A DNA stretch of 64,000 nucleotides from an uncultured bacterium (GCA_905215525.1 CAJMQJ010000005.1:1-64000), one strand, 5' to 3'; positions 51,665 to 60,973 are shown, counted from the first letter of the stretch. The notes: a model not told the origin generated them from the sequence alone. Made by a program: numbers and translations.

Positions 51665-51697
51665 GGTCATGCCCTGCCCTAACACAGGTTACAATCC
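51665..51697 (-). promoter_or_regulatory. Ribonucleic antiterminator (RAT) in PTS leader
   Basis: Minus-strand leader sequence GGATTGTAACC...GCAGGGCATGACC fits the RAT pattern bound by LicT/BglG proteins (GGATTGTTAC...GCAGGC...ACC). It lies between licT and the PTS gene. A GCCACGA/TCGTGGC hairpin with a short T-poor tail sits at 51622-51639, next to the ribosome-binding site; whether this is the matching terminator is unclear. Confidence 0.6.
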
Positions 51698-51712
51698 TTC
51701 TGGCCTGGGTTG

Positions 51713-52567
51713 TCAGCGTCCGGCTGTGCCGGATTCCGCCTTCGTACAGATACGGTTGACATGGAGCATGAAGTAAAGCTTCTCCTCGTCGGTGAGCTCC
51801 GTATGCCATTCCCGCTTCATATAGGTACAGATGTGGTCGATGCATTGCGCAAGCTCGGGAAACTCCTCGCGCGAATTCGCATAAAGCGGCAAATTGGCGC
51901 TGCTGAGGCTATCGTTACCCTTGATACGCTTGAACAGATACTGCACGTGTGTCGCAAACCGTGAGAACTCAAAAGACTCCCGATCGATGATGGTACGGAA
52001 ATCGTACTCGACGATATCAGTGACATCGTTGAGCAGGCGCTCAAACGATTGGGCGCGATCGCTTGCCACAGTAACCTCTGCCCCAGTCTTTGCATTGACC
52101 AAATTCATGGCGATGCTTGCCACCTCTTCGCGCGGCAGCTCGACGCCCAACTCCTGCCGCACGCGCGCGGTAATGTAGCGGCCGATTTTGTATTCCAGCG
52201 GATAAAGCTGCTGCACATCATAGGTAAGGGGCATATCAAAACGAATGCCCTTCCTCTGCCGCGCAATCGCAAAGGCGATATGGTCGGCCATGATGAGCAC
52301 GGCGTTGGGACTGAGTTCGTAAGGCAGCTCGTTCTCTACAATATCCATGATCTTTGCCGTAAACAGCACCACATCGGCAGGAAGATCCTGCATGATACGC
52401 TGCCCCTCGGCATCGATGCTATAGAACGTGCGCTCGATATGGTCCATCGCGAGCTCCCGGGGGAAGTCACCACCGAAGCCGACACCCTTGCCGAGCGCCA
52501 CGACCTCGCGACCGCGACTATCTCGACAAATCACGGCGTTATTGTTGAGCTTTCTGATCGCCAGCAT
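51713..52567 (-). CDS. BglG/LicT family transcription antiterminator
   Basis: RNA-binding antiterminator that lets the beta-glucoside operon be transcribed when substrate is present. The 284-residue protein has an N-terminal CAT RNA-binding domain (MLAIRKLNNNAVICRD... to about 58) and two PRD domains with phosphorylatable histidines: MADHIAFAI in PRD1, and FATHVQYL and CIDHICTY in PRD2. GAGGAGG lies 9 nt before the ATG at 52567. It is encoded first in the operon and has its own RAT and terminator upstream, as expected for autoregulation. Confidence 0.95.
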   Translation of the reverse strand: MLAIRKLNNNAVICRDSRGREVVALGKGVGFGGDFPRELAMDHIERTFYSIDAEGQRIMQDLPADVVLFTAKIMDIVENELPYELSPNAVLIMADHIAFAIARQRKGIRFDMPLTYDVQQLYPLEYKIGRYITARVRQELGVELPREEVASIAMNLVNAKTGAEVTVASDRAQSFERLLNDVTDIVEYDFRTIIDRESFEFSRFATHVQYLFKRIKGNDSLSSANLPLYANSREEFPELAQCIDHICTYMKREWHTELTDEEKLYFMLHVNRICTKAESGTAGR

Positions 52568-52616
52568 ATCGATGCACCTCCTCTCTTGATGATAGGGCAC
52601 TCATTCGGAGCTGAAC

Positions 52617-52672
52617 AAAAAGGGCATGACCTCGGCAGAAAGCAGCACCCTACTTGCCTACGGTCATGCCCT
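52617..52672 (-). terminator. Leader terminator of licT
   Basis: Minus-strand perfect stem AGGGCATGACC / GGTCATGCCCT closing 30 nt, then TTTTT. It lies 49 nt upstream of the licT start codon and downstream of a RAT-like site, the layout of LicT/BglG autoregulation. Confidence 0.82.
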
Positions 52673-52722
52673 AAAGTGACACCCGAATATATGTGCAATT
52701 GAATAACGAACGGAATCCGGAT

Positions 52723-52751
52723 GGCCATGCTCCCCAAAGGGATAACAACCC
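52723..52751 (-). promoter_or_regulatory. RAT-like site upstream of licT
   Basis: GGGTTGTTATCCCTTTGGGG followed by AGCATGGCC, 29 nt, the length and 5' motif of a RAT. It precedes the leader terminator by 50 nt. The usual direct overlap of RAT with the terminator arm is not seen, which leaves some doubt. Confidence 0.5.
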
Positions 52752-52800
52752 ATCACATGTATTTATAGGCCCACCCGAGATGAACGTCAAGTGTAAATTT

Positions 52801-52927
52801 GCGTAATCCGCACCCTTGATTGGCAACTTCATCCGCGTAATCCGCACCCCCGACTGATTCTGAGTTGCGGTGAAATAGTTCCTGATGGAGCCAGCTGGGC
52901 CGTAAAACAGGAACTATTTCACCGCAA
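52801..52927. repeat. Direct 15-bp repeats and a 20-bp inverted repeat
   Basis: GCGTAATCCGCACCC occurs at 52801-52815 and 52835-52849. Next, a perfect 20-bp inverted repeat (TTGCGGTGAAATAGTTCCTG at 52865-52884, complement at 52908-52927) flanks a 23-nt loop containing CCAGCTGG. No T-run follows on either strand. The region lies between the 3' end of addA and the licT promoter; it may be a small mobile repeat or a transcript-end structure. Confidence 0.65.
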
Positions 52928-52965
52928 GTTATGGGGAGACTGGGCGTGCGGACGGCCCTGGTGAG

Positions 52966-55900
52966 CTAGAGGTTGTAGGTGACCACCTGGGACTCGGCGG
53001 GGTTGGAGGGATCGGACTGCTCCACGCGGACGAACTTGACCGTCACCGTCTTAAAGCCCGCCTTGTGCAGAACATCCGAATAGACGCGCGCCTGCAGGGC
53101 GTGCTTCTCGAACAGCTGGTCGGGTGTCTCATCCGGCGTGCCACCCGTCTTGTAGTCGATGGCCAGTGCGCGTGACGGATCGGCCGGGTCGGTCGCCAGT
53201 GCATCGATGGCGCCCTCGGCATATGCACCGTAGCGGGCAATGTCCTTGTCCTCGCAGCCCAGCGAAAAGAACGGCACCTCGGCGCGAACGCACGGCCAGG
53301 CAAGCAGCTCGGCACGGACCGCCGACTTGAGCCAGCGGTCCAGGGCAACGTCGAAGCGCTCGCGCTGCTCCGGCGTCAGGCGCCACAGACGCGCCAGCGC
53401 ATCGGCACGCGCGGCGGGCAGCTCATCGGCACCCATCTCGATCAGCCACTGGCAGGCGGCATGGAACGCCGAGCCCAGCGCCATGGGGTTGCCGGCGGGC
53501 TCGACAGCAGCCACGTCCGCATCCGTCATCTCGGAACCATCCGACTCCGCATCATCGCCGGCCTCGTCCATGGGCACGTGTGCCTCGGCGGCACGGTCCT
53601 CGGACTCGGCATGCAGCGCCGCGGCAATTGACGAGTAGCTGTACGAATCGCGCGCCGGATACGGGCAGGTGCCCATGCGCACGCCCACCGCCTGGGGATA
53701 CACGAGCTCAAACGCATCGGGCTCGGGGTCGGCAGGACCGGGAACGGCGGCGCGGGCATCCGCACCGGCACCCTCCGGCTCCGCATCGCCGCGGACAAGC
53801 CTGCCTTCGGCATCAAGCGAAGCATTGGCCTCAAACGACTGCTCGCCAAAAGCAAAGTCAGCCAGCGAGATGAGCTCGTAGTCGCCCGGCTGGGAGTTGT
53901 CGAACACCAAACGGTCGGCATCGAGCTGCGGCATGTCCAGGCCGTCCATCGGCAGAATACGACGCAGCACGTCGTAGGTCAGATCGGTCTCGACATCGAA
54001 GGTCGGCGCGCACAGCTTGCCGCGGCTCACGCCGGCATCCATCGCCAGAATGACCAGCTCGCGCGCTCGCGTCATGGCGACATAAAGCAGACGAGCCCGC
54101 TCCTCGAGCGAAAGCTGCAGGTCGTCGTTGCGCAAGTGAGCAAATGCCTCGGCGGGAGAACCCGTCGCGCAGACATCCTCCATGAGCTCTGGCGGCAGCC
54201 ACAGCGACGTGCCCTTGCCCTTAAACGCGTGCTCAAACTGCTTTTTGACGTCATCGCCCTTTACGAACGTGCCGTCCGCGAGTTTAACGCCGTCGAAGCG
54301 TGCAGGCAGTGCCACGACCTGCGCTCCGCCCTCGACGCGACCCATCTGTGCCGCACCGGACGATTTGCGCACGCCAAAGCACTCCGCAACCGCCACGACC
54401 GGATACTCCAGGCCCTTGGACGCATGCACGGTCATGATGCGTACCGCGCCGTCACCCTCCTCGTTGAGCGCGCCCGGGGCTTCCTTGCCCGCCAGGAAGC
54501 GGTCAAAGGCCAGCGCAATGGAGCGCGGCGAGTTACCGAACTCGGCCTCGGCCTCAACCACAGCATCGAGCGCCTTGAGCACGTTGGCGGCAATGGCCTT
54601 GCCCTCGGGACCACGCTGTGCCAGACGCACAAACCAGCCCGAAGCGTTGACCACGTCGCGCGCGATCGCCGCGAACGAATCGCGGCCCACACGACGAAGC
54701 GCATAGCATAGCACCTCGCGGGCGCGCGTCACGAGCGGCAGGCTCTGCAAGCCCGGCACATCGGAATCGCTCATGATGCCCGCGTCGATGTTGCGGCGCG
54801 AGGTCTCCCCCGTCTGGTCGTCCAGCTTGGTCGCCAGCGCCAGGAACTCCTGGGCGCCGAGCGCAAACATCGGCGAGGCCAGCAGCGGCATAAGGCCCTG
54901 CGCCGTATCGGCCGGATTGGCGAGCGCGCAGACTAGGGCGCGCACCGTCTGCACCTCGGCTGCCTGGGCAAAGACCGAGCCACCCGCGATCACGCAGTCG
55001 AGTCCTTGGTCGCGGAAAGCCTGGGCATAGACGTCGGCGTTGGTCATGCGGCCCAGCAGCAGCACCATGCCGCCCTGGGGCTGACCGGCATCGGCAAGCG
55101 CGCGGAACCGCTCTGCGATCGCGCGGGCCTTGGCCTGTGTGCGCTCCTGCGTACTGCCGCCGGCAACAAAGAGGGCCTGACGACGCGAGGCGTCTGCCAC
55201 CAGCGTGTCCTTGCGGCCGTCGCTCGCCTCAAGATCCAAAAAGCCCTGCATCAGGCCGCCGTCGTCGCCGTCGAAGACGCGAGCCACATAGCGTAGCACC
55301 TCGTCGTGGCTGCGGAAGTTGCGCACGAGCTTAACGAGCTCGCCAGCAGGGGCGTCGGCCGCGGCAGTCGCCTCGGGCGCGGCAGACGAGCCCACCTTGC
55401 GCTCCTGGCGACGGAACACCTCGACCTCCGCCCCGCGGAAGCGGTAGATCGACTGCTGTGCATCGCCTACGGTACACAACGCGCGCTCCCCCGCACCCGT
55501 CAGGTAACGGATCAGGTCGACCTGCATCTGATCGGTATCCTGGAACTCATCGATCATGACCATCTTAAAGCGACCCTCGTATGCCGCTCGGATGGCCGGG
55601 TAATCGCGCAGGGCCTCGTAGGCCATGCGCAGCAGATCGTTGTTGTCGAGGGCAGACTGGCCGGCCTTGAGCGCGCGGTACTCAGCCTCTACAGCACGGG
55701 CAAGCCCCACCAGTGCCTCGAGCGCGGGACCGCCGCAGGCCAGCACGATATTGATAAACGCATCGGCGGCCTCTGCCTTGAGTAGCTCCACCTGCTCCTT
55801 AGGGAATGCCTTGCTCGCGCGCGGCATGGTGCACGACATCATGAGTCGCGCCGCATCGGCCATGGTCTTGCCGCTCGCCTCGAACGCGTCGATGGCATCG

Positions 55901-56589
55901 AGCGCCGTCTGCGCTTTTTCGGTCGCGGCCTTGCTTGCGCCCAACGCCGATCGATAGGCATCGGCAAGGGCCGAGGTGTCGGCCTGGCCGCGCGCCACGC
56001 GCACGTCGTCCATACCGCCCGGCAGCTGGCTCGAGAGCTCCAGCAGGTCGCGCACCAGACCCTTGATGGTCGTGCCGGCGCCAAAGGGACCGCCCTCGCC
56101 CGCCATGGGATACCAGGCGTAGAGGGCCTTGAGCGATGCCGCGAGCTCGGGGGCGGCATCGGGCGCCGTCGCGCGGGCCAGCACATGCTCAACAGCCTGA
56201 TCCATAAGCTCATCGGTATCGGTAAGCACCGTGAACTCGGGATCGATGCCCAGCTCCAACGCATGCGCGCGCAGGATGCGCGAACACATACCGTGAATGG
56301 TCGAGATCCAAGCGTCGTCGACGGTCAGGGCCTCCTCGTCCATACCCTCTTCGATAAGCGCGCGACGCACGCGGTCGCGAATCTCGGCCGCGGCATCTTT
56401 GGTAAAGGTAATGGCGAGCACCTGATCCAGATGCTCGACAAACGGACCGGATTCGGGCGAGAGCGCGTAGACGATGCGGCGCGTGAGGGTAAAGGTCTTG
56501 CCCGAACCGGCGCCCGCCGAGACAAACAGCGGACGGTCGAGCGTTTTGACGACTTGCAGTTGTTGCGGCATCAAAGTCGAAAGATCCAT
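52966..56589 (-). CDS. addA: AddA-type UvrD-family helicase-nuclease
   Basis: The helicase-nuclease subunit of AddAB, which processes DNA double-strand ends for recombination. The 1207-residue protein has Walker A SAGAGSGKTFTLTRR at residues 24-38, MVMIDEFQDTD as motif II, GDAQQSIYRFRGAEV and the superfamily 1 motifs AVRIMTVHASKGLEYPVV and LYVAMTRAREL. The C-terminal RecB-like nuclease has GAIDAL and LAIDYKTG. A variable acidic region, about 930-1010, links helicase to nuclease. It starts 3 nt after the addB stop codon, so translation is coupled. Initial ATG at 56589. Confidence 0.92.
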   Translation of the reverse strand: MDLSTLMPQQLQVVKTLDRPLFVSAGAGSGKTFTLTRRIVYALSPESGPFVEHLDQVLAITFTKDAAAEIRDRVRRALIEEGMDEEALTVDDAWISTIHGMCSRILRAHALELGIDPEFTVLTDTDELMDQAVEHVLARATAPDAAPELAASLKALYAWYPMAGEGGPFGAGTTIKGLVRDLLELSSQLPGGMDDVRVARGQADTSALADAYRSALGASKAATEKAQTALDAIDAFEASGKTMADAARLMMSCTMPRASKAFPKEQVELLKAEAADAFINIVLACGGPALEALVGLARAVEAEYRALKAGQSALDNNDLLRMAYEALRDYPAIRAAYEGRFKMVMIDEFQDTDQMQVDLIRYLTGAGERALCTVGDAQQSIYRFRGAEVEVFRRQERKVGSSAAPEATAAADAPAGELVKLVRNFRSHDEVLRYVARVFDGDDGGLMQGFLDLEASDGRKDTLVADASRRQALFVAGGSTQERTQAKARAIAERFRALADAGQPQGGMVLLLGRMTNADVYAQAFRDQGLDCVIAGGSVFAQAAEVQTVRALVCALANPADTAQGLMPLLASPMFALGAQEFLALATKLDDQTGETSRRNIDAGIMSDSDVPGLQSLPLVTRAREVLCYALRRVGRDSFAAIARDVVNASGWFVRLAQRGPEGKAIAANVLKALDAVVEAEAEFGNSPRSIALAFDRFLAGKEAPGALNEEGDGAVRIMTVHASKGLEYPVVAVAECFGVRKSSGAAQMGRVEGGAQVVALPARFDGVKLADGTFVKGDDVKKQFEHAFKGKGTSLWLPPELMEDVCATGSPAEAFAHLRNDDLQLSLEERARLLYVAMTRARELVILAMDAGVSRGKLCAPTFDVETDLTYDVLRRILPMDGLDMPQLDADRLVFDNSQPGDYELISLADFAFGEQSFEANASLDAEGRLVRGDAEPEGAGADARAAVPGPADPEPDAFELVYPQAVGVRMGTCPYPARDSYSYSSIAAALHAESEDRAAEAHVPMDEAGDDAESDGSEMTDADVAAVEPAGNPMALGSAFHAACQWLIEMGADELPAARADALARLWRLTPEQRERFDVALDRWLKSAVRAELLAWPCVRAEVPFFSLGCEDKDIARYGAYAEGAIDALATDPADPSRALAIDYKTGGTPDETPDQLFEKHALQARVYSDVLHKAGFKTVTVKFVRVEQSDPSNPAESQVVTYNL

Positions 56590-56592
56590 GGT

Positions 56593-59500
56593 CTACACGT
56601 CCCTCCTTACAAACGTTCCTTCGTGGTTATACGAGCAGCGCGCATGCGCGGCCTGAGCCGACGTCGGGTCGACGGCGGCAACGTCGCCTGCCTCGAGTTC
56701 GTGCAGGCGCTCGGCGATGCCGGCCTCCACGCGATCGAGCAGGGCGTCGAAGTCCATGCTGCCACCCTCGCCGGGAAAGCCCTTCTTAAGCCCCGGGATG
56801 CGGCCGTCACCACGCTCCTCCTCGAGCAGCTCGGCACTCGCGGCGCCGCGCAGCGCCGGTTTGCCGCCCTTGGTCGAAAAATAGAGCGCCGCACGGGCAT
56901 CCAGATCCAGCGCCCGGCGCATGGCCTGCGCATAGATAAGCGTCTGGGTATGGGGCGGCAGCCACCGCGGGTCGTCGATGGCGGCCTCGCCCGATTCCTC
57001 GTCGCGCACCGTGGGGTCGGCGAGTTTAAACTCCTCAACGCCCGTGCGATGCTTGTAGTCGATTACCACGGCGCGATTCTCGGCATCCACATCCACGCGG
57101 TCGATGCGCCCGCCGAGCGGCCAACCGGCATACTCGACCTGGAGCTCGTTGAACGCAAACTCCAGGTAGCGCGGAGCAAAGGGGGTGAGCGCCTCGGACT
57201 CGTAGGCAAGCACGCCCTCCAGCTGCGGCAAGATCTCAGCCACCTGGCGCTCCTCCACTGGAGAGAGCGGCACCAGCGGGCCCTCGGTACCGCGCTTGCC
57301 CGCATGCTCGGCCAAGGTCTCGGCAAAGACCTCGCGCAACAGCCCCTGCGCGCGCGGCAGATTCATGGGCGTCACGCGCTCCATGCCCTCCTGCGGAAGA
57401 CGTGCATGCAAGTGCTCCAGCACGTCATGGACAAAGTTGCCCTTCTCCATGTTGCCAAAGCCCGCATCGATGGACTGAGGTTTGACGCGATACGAGACGA
57501 ACCAGCACAGCGGGCAGGTGGAATAGGCCTCGATCTGCGAGGCGGACGTCAGGCGCGGCACGAGCGGCGCGCCCTCGCCCTCGCCATCGCGACGGCGCAG
57601 GACCAAATACGGCACGGCCTCGGCACTCAGATGCTGAGGGGCTTCACAGGTCACGCGCTCGCGCTTGAGACCTTCGCCTGCCGCGGGATCGAAGTCCCTT
57701 ACGATATCGCCCTCACCCACGCACTTCGCCTTGTCGGCGTCAGCGGCCTTAGCGTCACCAGTGGCCTTAGCATCGTCAGCGGCCCTAGCATCGTCAGCGG
57801 CCTTGTCGGCGTCAGCGGCCTCGGCGTGCGCCCGCAGCTCGGTCCACACGGCAGCCGGATAGCACTCGCGCGCCTGGCGATCGTGCGTCACGCGGGCGAG
57901 CGCAACCGGACCACGCGACGCTTGCATCGCACGGCCAAAGCGCACGCGCAGCAGGGCCGCAGGCTCAAGCGTCACGCCCTCGCGACCAAGGCTCGCCGTC
58001 AGCGTAGCCAGCGGTCCCTCCTCGTGCGAGAGCGGATAGCTGTCCAGATCGACATCGGCAAACAGCACAGCATCGTAGCTGCCGGGGCGCAGAGCCGCCG
58101 CATCGGCAAGCGAAGCAAAACGAACCTGAGCACGTGGCGCACGGTCAACCTCGTAGGTCTCGTAATCGTAGGCGGTACTACGCTTGTCCACCTTGGTGCG
58201 AATGCCATCGAGCACGGGCACGATCGCGGCCTGCGACACGTCGAGCGCGCGGGCGCCATTCATAAGGATGCCGATGACGTGGCGCAGCAGGGCCACCTCC
58301 GCTTGGCGACGGGCTTGGCCATCCAAGCTGCCCAGCGAGCGATCGGGCAACGCCTCGGCAACGGCAAGCATGGCCTTGAGCGCCGTCACGGGCTTGTCAC
58401 GCCACAGCGCCTGGAACACGTCCGAGACCACGCACGGCACGTTCTTAAACCAGTTCTCGTCGCTCGCCGCCTTGCGCGCGCCCCTCACCTGGCCTTGGAC
58501 GCTCTGCAGCAGGCTCTTAACGCCCGCGGTAGTCTTGCTGCGCGAGAGACGCATATTCTTATCGAAGGTACGGGCATTGACGGCATCAGCGCCCGAAAGC
58601 GGACTGTAAATCCAGTCGGTAAGCTCCGGCGCGGGCCACCACTCAGTCTTAGAAGCTGCCCCTTCGTCGGCGGCCTTCATACGCTCGATCAGGTTGGCGA
58701 GCGCCGTGAACTGCCTGCCCGCAATGGATTGAGAAAACGCCGTGAACTCAACTGTCTCGGCAGCGATATGACGAGCCGCCAGACGAGAGGCGAGCTCACC
58801 GAACAGCTGGGGTGCTCGGGCAGAAACAACGAGCACGCGTACGGGGTCGGCGGGCGTTGCAGCAGCCTTATCGTCCTTGGACTCCTTGTGCGTTTTCGCC
58901 AACTTATCGATGGCGTCCGCATAAGCATGGGCACGGGCATGGGGGCCGGCGACCTCAATAAAGGCAGGCTGAGCGGCGGTCCCGCAAGCGGCATCAGACG
59001 CGACGGCGTCCTCCCTCAGCGGCGCGGCCTCGAACAGCACACCGCGGGCATCAAATGCCGCGGCAAGCTCCTCGCGCATCGCCGCCTGCTCGCAGGCAAG
59101 CAGTACGACGACCTCTCCCCCATTGTTCGCCACGGCAGACAGCAGCTCGAGCAGGCCGTGCGTAAACGACGTGATACCGCGCACGCATACGGCGCGGGTG
59201 CACGCCGGCAGGTTATCGGCCAGGGCATCGGCCATAATGTCAGCCGCCTCGCAGGGCTCGACCATATCTCGACGGTCCAAACCGCGCGCATAGGCGCACA
59301 AAAGTTCAAACACGCGAGCCTCGGCGTCGCTTTTGGGCTTGGACTTGCAAACGTTGTCGCAGCAACGCTCGGTGCCTGTCCCTGCCACACCCGGCAGCAC
59401 ATCGCGAGCCATACGCGCGAGCATACGCACCGTGCCCTGGCTGCGCGAAAGCGGCTGCAGGTCGGCGTCGTCGAGGCGCGCTACCATGTCCGAAAACAGC

Positions 59501-59763
59501 ATCTGGCGCTGCAGGTTGTCGACGAAACCGCGCCCGTCGCCCAAAAGCTCCCAAAGCGAGCGAAGCCACGATGTAGGCGTCTTGTAGTCAATACCCAGCG
59601 AAACGCCGGCTTCCGCCGCATCATGACGGCACAGGTCGAGCTCAGCAAACGTTGGCGCCAGCAGCACGGCACGCCCGTGGCGGGCAATAAGGTCGGCAAG
59701 CAGCGCCGCCTCGGCATCGCTCAAATCCGCGCCGGCGTTGGTGGTATAGATTCGAACAGGCAT
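56593..59763 (-). CDS. addB: AddB-type nuclease subunit
   Basis: Partner of AddA in double-strand-break processing. The 1056-residue protein has an inactive helicase-like N-terminal half and a C-terminal RecB-family nuclease with AGWPLGGRIDRVDV and AVVIDYKHRTG. Cysteines in YSTCPLCWF and in the final CSYNHEG segment may hold part of the iron-sulfur site of AddB proteins; a full set of four is not clear. It lacks a canonical Walker A near the start (APTFAELDLCRHDAA). An internal Ala/Asp/Lys repeat (57733-57823) marks a flexible insert. Start at ATG 59763. Confidence 0.85.
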   Translation of the reverse strand: MPVRIYTTNAGADLSDAEAALLADLIARHGRAVLLAPTFAELDLCRHDAAEAGVSLGIDYKTPTSWLRSLWELLGDGRGFVDNLQRQMLFSDMVARLDDADLQPLSRSQGTVRMLARMARDVLPGVAGTGTERCCDNVCKSKPKSDAEARVFELLCAYARGLDRRDMVEPCEAADIMADALADNLPACTRAVCVRGITSFTHGLLELLSAVANNGGEVVVLLACEQAAMREELAAAFDARGVLFEAAPLREDAVASDAACGTAAQPAFIEVAGPHARAHAYADAIDKLAKTHKESKDDKAAATPADPVRVLVVSARAPQLFGELASRLAARHIAAETVEFTAFSQSIAGRQFTALANLIERMKAADEGAASKTEWWPAPELTDWIYSPLSGADAVNARTFDKNMRLSRSKTTAGVKSLLQSVQGQVRGARKAASDENWFKNVPCVVSDVFQALWRDKPVTALKAMLAVAEALPDRSLGSLDGQARRQAEVALLRHVIGILMNGARALDVSQAAIVPVLDGIRTKVDKRSTAYDYETYEVDRAPRAQVRFASLADAAALRPGSYDAVLFADVDLDSYPLSHEEGPLATLTASLGREGVTLEPAALLRVRFGRAMQASRGPVALARVTHDRQARECYPAAVWTELRAHAEAADADKAADDARAADDAKATGDAKAADADKAKCVGEGDIVRDFDPAAGEGLKRERVTCEAPQHLSAEAVPYLVLRRRDGEGEGAPLVPRLTSASQIEAYSTCPLCWFVSYRVKPQSIDAGFGNMEKGNFVHDVLEHLHARLPQEGMERVTPMNLPRAQGLLREVFAETLAEHAGKRGTEGPLVPLSPVEERQVAEILPQLEGVLAYESEALTPFAPRYLEFAFNELQVEYAGWPLGGRIDRVDVDAENRAVVIDYKHRTGVEEFKLADPTVRDEESGEAAIDDPRWLPPHTQTLIYAQAMRRALDLDARAALYFSTKGGKPALRGAASAELLEEERGDGRIPGLKKGFPGEGGSMDFDALLDRVEAGIAERLHELEAGDVAAVDPTSAQAAHARCSYNHEGTFVRRDV
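57733..57823. repeat. In-frame tandem repeat within addB
   Basis: About five imperfect 18-nt units of the form GTCAGCGGCCTTAGCATC, coding for ADK/ADDAK-type residues (KAADDARAADDAKATGDAKA). Unit length is a multiple of three, so copy-number change would keep the frame. Confidence 0.7.
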
Positions 59764-59856
59764 GGTCCTCCACTCAAACCGTTCGCAATATTCAATGTTT
59801 CCATCCTACCCGCCCGCGCGGACAGATTTGCCCCACGCCAACAGATTTGACCCCTT

Positions 59857-59923
59857 GGAGACGGAGGAAAATGGATCACCGAGGAGGTCAGTCTAACCCA
59901 GCGATCCGTTTTCCTCCGTCCCC
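59857..59923. repeat. 21-bp inverted repeat between yerC and addB
   Basis: GGAGACGGAGGAAAATGGATC (59857-59877) pairs with 59903-59923 with two differences, both of which are G-U pairs if read on the minus strand. The loop is 25 nt. No T-run follows. It lies between the yerC terminator and the addB start. Confidence 0.6.
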
Positions 59924-59931
59924 AAAGGATC

Positions 59932-59956
59932 AAAAAACCGCCCCCGAAGGGACGGT
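59932..59956 (-). terminator. Intrinsic terminator of yerC
   Basis: Minus-strand ACCGTCCC-TTC-GGGGGCGGT hairpin followed by TTTTTTG, 28 nt after the yerC stop codon. Confidence 0.85.
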
Positions 59957-59984
59957 TCTGCGCAATTCGTTTGTTGCCGCTGGC

Positions 59985-60284
59985 CTACTCGCCATCCTCC
60001 AGTTTGATGAGGATCTTGCGATAGCCGCCGTACTCGCCGTTGAGTGCCTTTGAAACGCGGCTCACCGTAGTGGACGAAGCGCCGGTGCGGGCCTGAACCT
60101 CAACATAAGGCTCGCCCTCATCCAGATAACGCGCAACCTGCAGACGCTGCGATAGATCGCAGATCTCGCGCGGCGTGCAGATATCGGTCAAAAACGCTTG
60201 GATATCCTTCTCGTCATCCAAAAGACTAAATGCGTGGACCAGCTGCTTGACATCAGGCTTGTCAAACATGTTCTCGATATTCAT
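59985..60284 (-). CDS. yerC: YerC/YecD family TrpR-like regulator
   Basis: A 99-residue helical protein of the TrpR/YerC/YecD group. The N-terminal dimer part contains DVKQLVHAFSLLDDEKDIQAFL. Then LTDICTPREICDLSQRLQVARYL leads to the helix-turn-helix ARTGASSTTVSRVSKALN. These are DNA-binding regulators; the YerC target and ligand are not firmly established. The ATG at 60284 follows GGCGGTGAT. It is transcribed toward addB but separated from it by a terminator. Confidence 0.9.
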   Translation of the reverse strand: MNIENMFDKPDVKQLVHAFSLLDDEKDIQAFLTDICTPREICDLSQRLQVARYLDEGEPYVEVQARTGASSTTVSRVSKALNGEYGGYRKILIKLEDGE

Positions 60285-60607
60285 CGATCACCGCCAAACC
60301 CGCCAAAAGGCATCGAAGTTGATACTGACATCGGGCATCGTTCGCCCGTTCTATGCAATAGGGCAACGCCTGTGGCTTTTGCCCGTAGCAGTTTAGCACA
60401 CCACCAAACTAAAGCGACAAAACTCTCTGCCAGCGGCGCGTTTTCTAGGACGAACGCCGTTTTGAAACCGAATGCGCACGCAAGCTCCACGAATATCTGA
60501 GACAATGGGCGCCCAAACAGAGCCGTGCCCGAGCATCTGTCCGAGTTGCAAAGGCATGTGCCTCTCACGCTCCCTCACCACGCCATGCGCAAGAAAGGAT
60601 TCACACC
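60285..60607. other. Intergenic region between yerC and yvlD-like gene
   Basis: 323 bp between divergently oriented genes; both promoters must lie here. Short inverted repeats are visible (for example GGGCAA...TTGCCC near 60360-60385) but no feature I can assign with confidence. No coding frame or RNA gene was recognised. Confidence 0.4.
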
Positions 60608-60973
60608 ATGCGCTTTATGCTCAACTGGCTTTTGACCTCAATCGCCATCGCGATCGCAACGTTTCTCGTCCCCGGCATTCAGCCCTTCGGCATGGCCGAC
60701 GCCTGGGTCTGCTTTGCCTTCGTGGGACTGTTCCTCAACATCGTCGACTCGCTCGTTAAGCCGTTCCTGACGGTCATCTCGCTGCCACTCACTATTATCA
60801 CGCTTGGTATTTTTCAGCTTGTGGTCAACAGCTTTATGCTCGAGCTGGCCAGCTACCTGTCGGTCAATCTGCTGGGCGCGGGTATCTCCATCGCCAGCTT
60901 TGGATCGGCGTTTATGGGCAGCATCCTGGTATCCATCATGCGCAGCATTCTCGACAGCATCGCCAGGAACTAA
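60608..60973 (+). CDS. YvlD / phage-holin-4-superfamily membrane protein
   Basis: A 121-residue protein with four membrane segments: LNWLLTSIAIAIATFLV, DAWVCFAFVGLFLNIV, SLPLTIITLGIFQLVVNSFML and a last at about 95-113. The conserved LVKPFLTVISLPLTIITLG segment is diagnostic of PF04020 proteins. Despite the holin name, these are chromosomal membrane proteins; YvlD belongs to the family. No phage genes are nearby. AAAGGA lies 8 nt before the ATG at 60608. Confidence 0.88.
   Translation: MRFMLNWLLTSIAIAIATFLVPGIQPFGMADAWVCFAFVGLFLNIVDSLVKPFLTVISLPLTIITLGIFQLVVNSFMLELASYLSVNLLGAGISIASFGSAFMGSILVSIMRSILDSIARN

Noticed and set aside
52801..52849. Possible start of a CRISPR array (two 15-bp repeats with a 20-bp gap)
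   Set aside because: Only two short units, unequal context, no cas genes nearby and an unrelated inverted repeat next to it.
56185..59850. 1221-residue open frame antisense to addA/addB
   Set aside because: It mirrors two well-supported genes, has low-complexity Arg/His/Ala-rich composition and no recognisable domain; long antisense frames are expected at this GC third-position bias.
60608..60973. Phage remnant suggested by the holin-family label
   Set aside because: PF04020 proteins are ordinary chromosomal membrane proteins and no other phage-like gene lies in the window.
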